This document shows positions 1 through 6,614 of a stretch of 8,739 nucleotides of DNA, piece after piece. The DNA is from JBAYDV01 sp041668045 (GTDB lineage: Bacteria; Bacteroidota; Bacteroidia; Bacteroidales; UBA932). How positions within the stretch are numbered: position 1 is the first letter of the stretch; each line of letters starts with the position of its first letter. A program made the position numbers and the translations under genes. The notes under the pieces are model-generated. The model did no database searches, was not told where the DNA came from, and saw only the letters and a program-made list of their open reading frames with translations. The stretch spans positions 1 through 8,739 of the forward strand of contig JBAYDV010000083.1 of assembly GCA_041668045.1 (NCBI GenBank), in the 5' to 3' direction.

Positions 1-873
1 GTCAACCTCTGCCTCATTGGCTATCGCTAGTAAATGCAAAACAGTATTCGTAGAACCTCCCATGGCTATGTCCATTGACATGGCATTCATAAATGCTTCG
101 CGTGTAGCGATGCTTCTTGGCAACACGGACTTATCTTCGTCGTAATAATATTTTTTAGTGTTTTCAACTATTTGTTTAGCTGCTCTTTTGAAAATATTTT
201 TTCTATTAGCATGGGTAGCTATAACAGATCCATTACCGGCTAGCGACATCCCAAGTGCTTCACTTAGACAATTCATAGAATTAGCAGTAAACATCCCCGA
301 ACAAGAACCACAAGTAGGACAGCCGATTTGTTCTATTTGTGCCATCTTTTCTGGGGATATACTTTTATCTGCTGCTTTTACCATGACATCTACTAAATCG
401 TATGCTTCACCATCAAGTTTACCAGCTTCCATAGGACCTCCTGAAACGAAAACTGTAGGAATATTAAGTCTCATAGCTGCCATAAGCATTCCCGGTGTGA
501 TTTTATCACAGTTGGAAATGCATAGCATAGCATCTACCTTATGTGCATTACACATATACTCGACACTATCAGCTATCAAATCACGAGAAGGGAGAGAATA
601 GAGCATTCCACTGTGTCCCATCGCTATACCATCATCGATAGCTATGGTGTTAAATTCTGCTGCATAATAGCCAGATTTCTCTATTTCTTTCTTCATTTCT
701 TGACCAATATCATGAAGATGCGTATGACCTGGCACGAACTGAGTAAATGAATTTACAATAGCTATTATGGGTTTACCAAACTGGTCATCCTTCATGCCAT
801 TGGCTCTCCAAAGTGCTCTAGCTCCTGCCATTTTACTTCCTTTAGTTGAAGCATCACTTCTAAGTGGTATCAT
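1..873 (-). CDS. ilvD: Dihydroxy-acid dehydratase, N-terminal half (partial at window edge)
   Basis: This enzyme dehydrates 2,3-dihydroxy-isovalerate and 2,3-dihydroxy-3-methylvalerate to the 2-keto acids that give valine, leucine and isoleucine; it is cytoplasmic. The 291 visible codons run without a stop from ATG at 873 to the window edge; about 300 C-terminal residues are missing. Family motifs seen: MAGARALWRANGM (15-27), EFNTIAIDDGIAMGH (73-87, with D81 as metal ligand), CISNCDKITPG (118-128, with C122 and the lysine K124), CPTCGSCSGMF (185-195) and AMGGSTNTVLHLL near the edge. Position 49 is glycine in FVPGHTHL, as in E. coli IlvD, where the plant-like 2Fe-2S class has cysteine. I therefore infer an oxygen-labile 4Fe-4S enzyme, which suits an anaerobe. 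The start at 873 places the LRS...STKG element at the usual N-terminal position. An attenuator upstream (948-1091) probably controls it. Other biosynthetic genes may follow beyond the edge. Confidence 0.96.
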   Translation of the reverse strand, partial: MIPLRSDASTKGSKMAGARALWRANGMKDDQFGKPIIAIVNSFTQFVPGHTHLHDIGQEMKKEIEKSGYYAAEFNTIAIDDGIAMGHSGMLYSLPSRDLIADSVEYMCNAHKVDAMLCISNCDKITPGMLMAAMRLNIPTVFVSGGPMEAGKLDGEAYDLVDVMVKAADKSISPEKMAQIEQIGCPTCGSCSGMFTANSMNCLSEALGMSLAGNGSVIATHANRKNIFKRAAKQIVENTKKYYYDEDKSVLPRSIATREAFMNAMSMDIAMGGSTNTVLHLLAIANEAEVD

Positions 874-947
874 AATATTTAATATTTATTGTTAGTTATA
901 ATCGTTAAAAAAATACTTTTGTCTTCTATTATTCGTAGATATATCAT

Positions 948-986
948 AAAAAAGCTCGCTATAAGTGATTTACCTATAACGAGCTT
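948..986 (-). terminator. Intrinsic terminator acting as ilvD attenuator
   Basis: Read on the minus strand, AAGCTCGTTATAGG (986-973) pairs with CTTATAGCGAGCTT (965-952) in a 14-pair stem with two G-T wobbles and a 7-base loop (972-966). Six consecutive T follow (953-948, overlapping the stem end). This is a standard intrinsic terminator pointing into ilvD, 74 bases before its start codon. A terminator between a promoter and the gene it serves makes sense only as a conditional attenuator. Its ascending arm and loop (974-967) can instead pair with 1010-1003, which would dissolve the terminator. Confidence 0.9.
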
Positions 987-1002
987 ATAAACTTAATATA
1001 TC

Positions 1003-1088
1003 GGTAAATCTTATTCCATATCGCACACGAGAATCACGCTATCAAGAATAGCGACGTTAATAATAATGTGTATGAGGGAAATAAGATT
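1003..1088 (-). promoter_or_regulatory. Protector and antiterminator segments of the ilv attenuator
   Basis: Segment 1, just after the leader start codon (AATCTTATT, 1088-1080, plus CC at 1078-1077), is complementary to segment 2 at the leader end (GGAATAAGATT, 1017-1007): nine pairs, one bulged T, then two G-C pairs. Segment 2 continues into GATTTACC (1010-1003), which is perfectly complementary to GGTAAATC (974-967) inside the terminator. The 1:2 and 2:3 helices share bases 1010-1007 and the 2:3 and 3:4 helices share 974-967, so the helices exclude one another as in enterobacterial amino acid attenuators. An additional small hairpin CGCTAT-TCTTG-ATAGCG (1053-1037) lies within the leader ORF and could act as a pause hairpin. 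The pairing is seen directly; the regulatory mechanism is inferred. Confidence 0.8.
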
Positions 1089-1091
1089 CAT
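1011..1091 (-). CDS. ilv leader peptide (attenuator peptide)
   Basis: A 26-codon ORF starts with ATG at 1091 and stops with TAA at 1013-1011. Its residues 2-16 read NLISLIHIIINVAIL, followed by DSVILVCDME. Seven Ile, four Leu and three Val make 14 of 26 residues, including three Ile codons in a row (1067-1059). E. coli IlvL is 32 residues with a similar enrichment, so the composition, the place upstream of ilvD and the following terminator together identify a regulatory leader peptide. By analogy, ribosome stalling at Ile, Leu or Val codons when charged tRNA is short would leave 1010-1003 free to form the antiterminator. A ribosome that reaches the stop codon would cover that segment and allow termination. 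No Shine-Dalgarno sequence is present, which is usual in this phylum; the start is preceded by an AT-rich stretch. It is too short for most gene callers. Confidence 0.85.
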   Translation of the reverse strand: MNLISLIHIIINVAILDSVILVCDME

Positions 1092-1138
1092 TTAATATTT
1101 TCTACTTTAATTGTTGTTTTTAGTATTATTTTCGAATA

Positions 1139-1167
1139 CAAAGGTAAACATATTTTTTAAAAACAAA
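1139..1167 (-). promoter_or_regulatory. Promoter of the ilv leader-ilvD transcript
   Basis: On the minus strand TACCTTTG (1146-1139) fits the Bacteroidota -7 consensus TAnnTTTG exactly. TTTG at 1167-1164 could serve as the -33 box, with 17 bases between, a little shorter than the usual 19 to 21. Transcription would start near 1135, leaving about 45 bases before the leader start codon. The position directly upstream of the leader ORF supports it. Confidence 0.65.
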
Positions 1168-1207
1168 ATATTTTTTTCTATAAAAACTAGATTAAATGAA
1201 AAATTAT

Positions 1208-1215
1208 TAAATTTG
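1208..1215 (+). promoter_or_regulatory. Possible -7 promoter box for the GDPD lipoprotein gene
   Basis: TAAATTTG matches the Bacteroidota TAnnTTTG box exactly and lies 95 bases before the gene at 1311, diverging from the ilv promoter. I see no TTTG at the expected distance upstream (around 1184), so the call rests on the -7 box only. Confidence 0.35.
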
Positions 1216-1220
1216 CAACC

Positions 1221-1275
1221 TCTAATATAAAAGCATAATAGCTCAATCTATTACGATCTTATACTAGATATTAGA
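1221..1275 (+). other. Nested inverted repeats in the 5' region of the GDPD gene
   Basis: TCTAATAT (1221-1228) is the reverse complement of ATATTAGA (1268-1275), and inside it TAATAG (1236-1241) pairs with CTATTA (1248-1253) around a six-base loop. If transcription starts near 1222, the leader RNA could fold at its very 5' end. The arms are AT-only or nearly so, and chance pairing is likely in such sequence. I recognise no known riboswitch. Nothing else stands out between 1147 and 1310. Confidence 0.25.
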
Positions 1276-1310
1276 TTTTAATTAAAAAACATAACAAATA
1301 ATATTTAAAT

Positions 1311-2087
1311 ATGATGAAAAAGAAACTTGCATTTTTTTTGATGATTTTAGGAATTTTTTTCTTTTTATCTTGCGAAAACAGCCCAAAAACTCAAATAATA
1401 GCTCATCGTGGTTATTGGAATACTACCGGAAGTGCTCAAAATTCGATTAAAGCACTTGAAAAAGCTGATAGTATAAATGTATATGGATCAGAATTCGATA
1501 TTAATTTAACAAGTGATAGTGTATTAATAGTATGTCATGGTCCTTCTCAAGGTTCTATAAAAAATGTTCAACAAGTACCATATAGCGAAATCGCCAAACT
1601 ACAGCTATCAAATGGAGAAGCAGTTCCTACTTTGGAAGACTATTTAAATGCTGAAGAAAAGCTTAAAAAAGTACGTCTTATATTAGAAATCAAATCTCAC
1701 CCTACTGTCGAGACAGAAAATTATGTAGTAGCTAAAGCGATAGACATGATTAAGGATCATAATCTTCTTGAGAAAACTTCTTTTATTTCTTTTAGTTTAA
1801 ATGTTTGCAAGGAAATTCATAAAATTCTTCCAAATGCCGACATTCAATATCTCGGTGGAAAATTTTCTCCATCTGAATTAAATGAAATAGGAATTACTGG
1901 TTTAGATTATTATATAGGAGAATTCAGAAAACACCCAGAATGGATAGAAGAAGCTCATGAACTAGGTTTAACTACTAATGCCTGGACAGTATCATCTAGA
2001 GAAGACCTACTTTTCTGTATAAATAATAATATTAACTTTGTAACAACGAATGACCCATTATTAGCTCAAGAGCTTATAAAAAAATAA
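1311..2087 (+). CDS. Glycerophosphodiester phosphodiesterase family lipoprotein
   Basis: The 258-residue product resembles GDPD-family TIM barrels, which hydrolyse glycerophosphodiesters to glycerol 3-phosphate and an alcohol using a divalent metal. Residues 1-20 form a lipoprotein signal (KKK, then a run of Phe, Leu and Ile) ending in FLSC with C21 as the likely lipidated cysteine, so it is probably membrane-anchored outside the cytoplasm. The expected catalytic set is present: AHRG (H32, R33), the E-x-D metal pair (E61, D63), H76 in VCHGP, and E126 and K128 in LILEIKSH. NAWTV near 224-228 and TTNDP near the C-terminus are typical late-barrel motifs. Length fits a short bacterial GDPD. ATG at 1311 and the next codon at 1314 are both possible starts. 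The next gene begins 16 bases after its stop, so the two are probably cotranscribed. The true substrate is unknown and could be a phosphodiester-decorated glycan or a lipid head group. Confidence 0.85.
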   Translation: MMKKKLAFFLMILGIFFFLSCENSPKTQIIAHRGYWNTTGSAQNSIKALEKADSINVYGSEFDINLTSDSVLIVCHGPSQGSIKNVQQVPYSEIAKLQLSNGEAVPTLEDYLNAEEKLKKVRLILEIKSHPTVETENYVVAKAIDMIKDHNLLEKTSFISFSLNVCKEIHKILPNADIQYLGGKFSPSELNEIGITGLDYYIGEFRKHPEWIEEAHELGLTTNAWTVSSREDLLFCINNNINFVTTNDPLLAQELIKK

Positions 2088-2103
2088 TACTTATTACTAA
2101 CCT

Positions 2104-4718
2104 ATGAAAATATTATATCTAACCCTTTTAGTATCTTTCTTTTGTACTTTTAATACACAAGCTAAGATTAATAATAATTCTTTATCCACTGATGTTGATA
2201 CTTCTATTAATTTCGGAGATAAAAATGTAATTATTCAAGGACAAACCATGCAATGGCATGATATAGTTCTGAACATTAATGGTCCTCAGACTAATGAAGA
2301 GGCTAATCCAACCCCTTTACATATTATAGACTTAATGTCACATTTAAAAATGGGAAGAAATCTCTAACAGTACCTGGATATTTCGCAGCTGATGGCAACG
2401 CCCAGAATACTAGCGCTATAAAAGGCAATGTTTGGAGAGTTAATTTCTGTCCTCCATCCACTGGCACATGGAAATATAAGATTTCATTCTTAAAAGGTAA
2501 AAATGCAGCAGTAAGTGATAATGATGATAATCTTACCCCCGTCGAAAATACTAATGGTATCAGACTTGACGGACTTAAAGGTAAAATAGAAGTAAGTCCT
2601 TCTGATAAAGTGGGCAAAGATTTTAGAGCTAAAGGACGTCTTGAATATGTAGGAAAGCGTTATTTACGTTTCGCCGGCACAGGTGAGTATTTTCTAAAAG
2701 CTGGCTCTGACAGTCCTGAGAATTTATTTTCTTATGAAGACTTCGACAATACTCCTAATTATAAGAATTATAGAAAATCATATAAGGCTCATATCCAAGA
2801 TTGGCTTCCATCTAATCCTACGTGGAAAAATGGTAAAGGCAAAGGTCTTATTGGTGCTATTAATTACCTGGCATCTCAAGGAGCCAACTCTATCTCTTTC
2901 ATACCAATGAACATTCAAGGTGACGATAGAAACTCATTCCCCTACACCTCGGATAAAGATTTTACTCGTTTCGATGTTTCTAAGTTAGGGCAATGGGAAG
3001 TAGTTCTGTCGTATGCTCAAGAGCAAGGCATGTTTCTTCATTTCAAAACACAGGAGTGCGAGAATGAAAAACTCCTGGACGGAGGAGATACCGGATTGGA
3101 AAGGAAATTATATTATCGAGAGTTAGTAGCTCGTTTCGGACACCATCTTGCTCTTAATTGGAATCTTGGAGAAGAGAATGGTGCTAAATTCAGAGACCAG
3201 AAAACTCAGCAGACAGATGCACAGCGTATAGCTGAAGCCGCATATATGTCTAAAATAGATCCTTATCATAATCATATAGTTCTTCACACTGCACCTTATG
3301 ACTTCGACAGGATATATACACCTCTTTTAGGTGATAAATCTGCTCTTACTGGTCTATCTATACAAGTGGATTTTAAAGGCGTACATAAGGTAACTAAAGA
3401 ATGGATTAAGAAATCTACTGAAGCTGGTCGTCCATGGGTAGTGGCTAATGATGAACAGAATTCTGCTAAGATAGGCATTCCTGATGATGCTTATAAAGGA
3501 TCTCCTACTCGTGCTGATATTAGAAAAAGTGTTCTTTGGGGTAATTTACTTGCTGGTGGTTTCGGAGTAGAATATTATTTTGGTTATTCTCTACCACAGA
3601 GTGATATGACTTGCCAGGATTTTTCTTATCGTAGTACGGCTTGGTCAGATGCTAAGAATGCTATTGATTTTATGAATCGTTATATTCCTTTCTGGGAGAT
3701 GGATTCTCATGATGAGCTTGTATCAGATATAAGTGTGTCCACAGCTAAAGATAGTATTAATAGCTGTTTGTATTGCTTTGCTAAACCTCAGAGTGTTTAT
3801 ACTATATATATCCCTGAGAATACATCTAGAATTAAAGTTAAATTAGCGAGTGGTGAATATCGTGTGGATTGGTATAATCCTCATATGGGTGGGCCACTGA
3901 AGTCTGTCTTTCCTGATATAAAAATTCAGGGCTCTAAAAATATTGCCATAAAAGGTATTACTTTCACGAGTCCTGATTCTACGAAAGATTGGGTATTGCT
4001 AATTAGAAATGTGAATTTACATCACGATGGAAATGGAACGGCTTCGGATAATGTTTTGTTTTTACCAACTTCTCATCCTTTTCATTCAAACGTAAAGAAG
4101 GCTGTTGTTCCAGATATTCCAAATCCCACGGATGTAGTATCGACTGGTACTTTCGAAGAAAAGGATGGTTACGTTATAATAGAGGCCGAAAGTAGTATTG
4201 ATTATGCTAAAAAGGGTTTTAAATTAATTAAAGGAATGGATGCATCTGGCGATGGTTATCTTGAATATATGGGGCCAGATAGAATGAAATTCGCGGATCC
4301 GGCACATATGCTTGTTTATAGAGTACAAATTAATAATCCTGGCATTTATAATTTCAAATGGAGAAATGTTCGTCAACCAAAAGCTAAAACAAATGATGCT
4401 GGAAATGATAGTTGGCTACGTATTGGTGGACATTTTTATTGTTCTAAGAATGGTAAAAAATATGATTTAAATGAGAATTTTATCAAGATGTGGAATCAAC
4501 GAAATGAATTTTCTTATGAATGTAAAGGAGAGGCTCATATTCAAGGAAAGAAAATAAATGGAGTTAACATATCGACCGAATTTAAGACTCCTGGCTTATA
4601 TTATATAGAGTTTGGTGGTCGTTCTGCTGGTCACTGTGTAGATAAATTAGTTCTTTATAAAGATTCAGCAAAAGATATTGCTACTAATAATATGACTCCC
4701 GAAAGTAGTAAAAAATAA
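2104..4718 (+). pseudogene. Secreted DUF5060 / TIM-barrel / CBM-like multidomain protein, frame broken near 2313
   Basis: The gene starts at ATG 2104 with a cleavable signal peptide (hydrophobic LYLTLLVSFF, likely cut after TQA, residue 20). A DUF5060-like beta-sandwich follows (WHDIVLNINGPQTNEE). The frame then closes at 2365-2367, but the homologous continuation (FTYYRLNVTFKNGKKSLTVPGYFAADGN) sits in the -1 frame from 2313. That frame is open to 4718, giving about 871 residues if joined. After the DUF5060-like part (GRLEYVGKRYLRF) come a TIM-barrel-like centre, a Collagen_bind_2-like domain (codons about 3760-4020; YTIYIPENTSRI, WYNPHMGG) and a C-terminal carbohydrate-binding-like domain (about 4165-4670; IIEAESS, SWLRIGG, YYIEFGGRS). 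In the barrel, WNLGEEN (GAAGAG at 3171-3176) and WVVANDEQN (about 3438-3464) carry candidate catalytic glutamates, so a glycoside hydrolase is likely; the substrate is not known to me. Apart from one shift, no other damage is visible: a base-call error, a very recent mutation or real frameshifting are all possible. The downstream part alone could start only at GTG 2610, without a signal. Confidence 0.8.
2308..2319 (+). other. Frameshift site with slippery heptamer C_CCT_TTA
   Basis: In the upstream frame the codons are CCA ACC CCT TTA; in the downstream frame reading resumes at CCC (2313-2315) TTT ACA. Adding one C to the four-C run (2312-2315) restores the frame and yields NPTPFTYYRLNV, as expected for this domain. 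Bases 2313-2319 also match the canonical -1 slippery pattern X_XXY_YYZ in the correct frame, with a purine-rich AGAGG (2298-2302) about ten bases upstream. A homopolymer deletion or read error remains the simpler explanation. Confidence 0.75.
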
Positions 4719-4738
4719 ATTTTTTAGATAAAACTAAT

Positions 4739-4785
4739 GAAGGCTTAATCTTAGTGTTATACTAGATTAAGCCTTCTATTATTTT
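4739..4785. terminator. Bidirectional intrinsic terminator between convergent genes
   Basis: GAAGGCTTAATCT (4739-4751) pairs perfectly with AGATTAAGCCTTC (4764-4776), 13 pairs around a loop of about 12 bases. It is followed on the plus strand by TATTATTTTATATTTT and on the minus strand by a short T-rich stretch. It lies 20 bases after the plus-strand stop codon and 22 bases after the fhs stop on the other strand, so it serves both transcripts. Confidence 0.88.
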
Positions 4786-4798
4786 ATATTTTAGGAAT

Positions 4799-6466
4799 TT
4801 AAGATAATCCCTCGATTTTTCCATCGACTATTTTAATACGTTCTGCTTGAGGTGATTTTGGTAGTCCTGGCATTCTTAATATGTCTCCTGCGACTGCTAC
4901 TATCATCTCGGCTCCATTATTTAGGACGATTTCTTTTATGTAAAGTTCGAAATCTTTAACTACTCCGTAAAGTTTAGGATTAGCTGTGAAGGAATATTGA
5001 GTTTTAGCTATGCAGACAGGATAGTGACTTAATCCTAGCTCTTCGATGTGTTTTATCGTTCTACGTGCAGCAGGGCTATATGTTACTATACCTGCACCAT
5101 AGATTTTATATGCTACTTTTTCTATTTTAGCAGATATTTTATCTGTGTCTTCATATGCGAAAGTGAGAGGTTTACTAGGATGTTTTTCTATAGTATCCAC
5201 TACTAAATTAGCTAATTTTTCTGCTCCTTCTCCTCCTTTCATATAAGCTTCGTTTATGGCGAAACCTACACCTAGTTCCTCACAGTGTTGTTTACAAGCC
5301 TCGAGCTCTTCATCTATATCTGATTCGAATTTGTTAAAACAAACAACTACTGTCTGTCCGAAACTTTTCAGGTTTTCGACGTGCTTGTCTAGATTAGCAA
5401 ATCCTTTCTTCAAACCTTCTAAATGAGGTTCTTTAATATCTTTAAGATCTACTCCTCCGTGCATTTTTAATCCACGAGCTGTCGCTACGATGACGGTTAA
5501 TGCAGGTTGTAATTTACTTACTCTACATTTGATGTCATAGAATTTTTCAGCTCCAAGGTCTGCACCGAAACCGGCTTCTGTTACAGCATAATCACCATAG
5601 GTCATGGCCATCTCAGTGGCGAAGATCGAATTACATCCATGAGCGATATTGGCGAAAGGTCCACCATGTATAAATGCTGCTGTTCCTTCTGTTGTTTGTA
5701 CCAAATTTGGTTTTACGGTATCGATAAGTAGAACGAGAACTGATCCTGTTATACCTAAATCATCTACTGTAAATGGCGTACCATCAAATTTAAAACCAAG
5801 GATTATTTTAGCGATTCTTCTCTCTAAGTCTGCTACACTAGTGGATAGACATAATATAGCCATTAATTCAGATGCAGGTGTTATATCAAAACCTGTTTCT
5901 TGAACTACTCCATTGGCTTTACTTCCTAGTCCTACTACTATATTACGAAGAGAACGATCATTTACATCTAGAACCCTTCTCCAAATTACTTCTTTTAGTC
6001 CATTACAATCTCCTTGATGTCTATAAATATAGTTATCAAGTAATGCTGATATCATATTATTCGCAGATGTTATAGCATGAAAATCACCAGTAAAATGTAA
6101 ATTAATTTTATCCATAGGAAGAACTTGAGCATATCCTCCACCTGTGGCTCCTCCTTTTAATCCAAAGCAGGGTCCTAAGGATGGTTCTCTTAATGCTAAA
6201 ATAGCTCTTTTTCCTATTTTATTCAGACCTAAAGCTAATCCAATACTAACTGTCGTTTTTCCTATTCCAGATTTAGTAGCAGTAATGGCAGTGACTAAAA
6301 TTAATTTTGATTTGGCTACACGATCTTTATCTATAAGACTATCAGATAATTTTCCCATGTATCTACCATAGTGTTCTACTTCATCTGAAGGAATTCCGGC
6401 TCCCCTCGCTACATCGTTTATTCGTTTCAAAGGGATGCTCCTTGCTATTTCAATATCAGTTTTCAT
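4799..6466 (-). CDS. fhs: Formate-tetrahydrofolate ligase
   Basis: This cytoplasmic enzyme joins formate to tetrahydrofolate at the cost of ATP, giving 10-formyl-tetrahydrofolate for purine synthesis and one-carbon metabolism. The 555 residues match the usual length of about 555-560. The nucleotide-binding loop is SGIGKTT (66-72), a variant of the more common AGEGKTT. The family signatures LREPSLGPCFG and GGGYAQVLPMDKINLHFTGD follow, then WRRVLDVNDRSLR, TTEGTAAFIHGGPFANIAHG, TEAGFGADLGAEKF, and the C-terminal KTQYSFTANPKLYG and RMPGLPKSP. The start MKTDIEIARSIPLK is placed as in typical family members. The gene has its own promoter (6496-6526) about 30 bases before ATG and is separated from the fucose genes by a terminator, so it is transcribed alone. 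Its 3' end meets the bidirectional terminator at 4739-4785. No odd features beyond the loop variant. Confidence 0.97.
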   Translation of the reverse strand: MKTDIEIARSIPLKRINDVARGAGIPSDEVEHYGRYMGKLSDSLIDKDRVAKSKLILVTAITATKSGIGKTTVSIGLALGLNKIGKRAILALREPSLGPCFGLKGGATGGGYAQVLPMDKINLHFTGDFHAITSANNMISALLDNYIYRHQGDCNGLKEVIWRRVLDVNDRSLRNIVVGLGSKANGVVQETGFDITPASELMAILCLSTSVADLERRIAKIILGFKFDGTPFTVDDLGITGSVLVLLIDTVKPNLVQTTEGTAAFIHGGPFANIAHGCNSIFATEMAMTYGDYAVTEAGFGADLGAEKFYDIKCRVSKLQPALTVIVATARGLKMHGGVDLKDIKEPHLEGLKKGFANLDKHVENLKSFGQTVVVCFNKFESDIDEELEACKQHCEELGVGFAINEAYMKGGEGAEKLANLVVDTIEKHPSKPLTFAYEDTDKISAKIEKVAYKIYGAGIVTYSPAARRTIKHIEELGLSHYPVCIAKTQYSFTANPKLYGVVKDFELYIKEIVLNNGAEMIVAVAGDILRMPGLPKSPQAERIKIVDGKIEGLS

Positions 6467-6495
6467 GGATTAAAAAATTTAATGAATATATACGA

Positions 6496-6526
6496 CAAAT
6501 ATACATTTATTAAATTTATTTACATA
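6496..6526 (-). promoter_or_regulatory. Promoter of fhs
   Basis: On the minus strand TATATTTG (6503-6496) fits TAnnTTTG exactly and TATG (6526-6523) matches three of four bases of the -33 TTTG box, with 19 bases between, the normal distance. Transcription would start near 6490, about 24 bases before the fhs start codon at 6466. Confidence 0.7.
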
Positions 6527-6553
6527 ACTCTATTGAACAATTATCCCAATACG

Positions 6554-6588
6554 AAAACTAGCAGACACCATTATGATATCTGCTAGTT
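6554..6588 (-). terminator. Terminator of the fucose operon after fucA
   Basis: On the minus strand AACTAGCAGA (6588-6579) pairs perfectly with TCTGCTAGTT (6565-6556), ten pairs around a 13-base loop, followed by TTTT (6557-6554). It begins 27 bases past the fucA stop codon and ends before the fhs promoter, so it closes the fucI-fucA transcript. The short T-run makes it less strong than the other two hairpins. Confidence 0.75.
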
Positions 6589-6614
6589 ATCCGATTTCTC
6601 TATTAATCAGGAAA

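Noticed and set aside
158..601. Plus-strand open frame of 147 codons
   Set aside because: It lies wholly antisense to ilvD, whose frame shows all family motifs; the plus-strand translation has no recognisable domain.
948..1091. T-box riboswitch for branched-chain amino acids
   Set aside because: The leader lacks a recognisable T-box sequence and specifier-loop layout, is short, and has a convincing leader peptide instead.
2324..2617. Minus-strand open frame of 97 codons across the frameshift region
   Set aside because: The plus strand here encodes the continuous DUF5060-like domain in the -1 frame; the minus-strand product is not recognisable and is a shadow.
2610..4718. Separate gene starting at GTG 2610
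   Set aside because: The homologous sequence extends upstream in the same frame to 2313 and then joins the signal-peptide part in the other frame; GTG 2610 would cut a beta-sandwich domain and leave no export signal.
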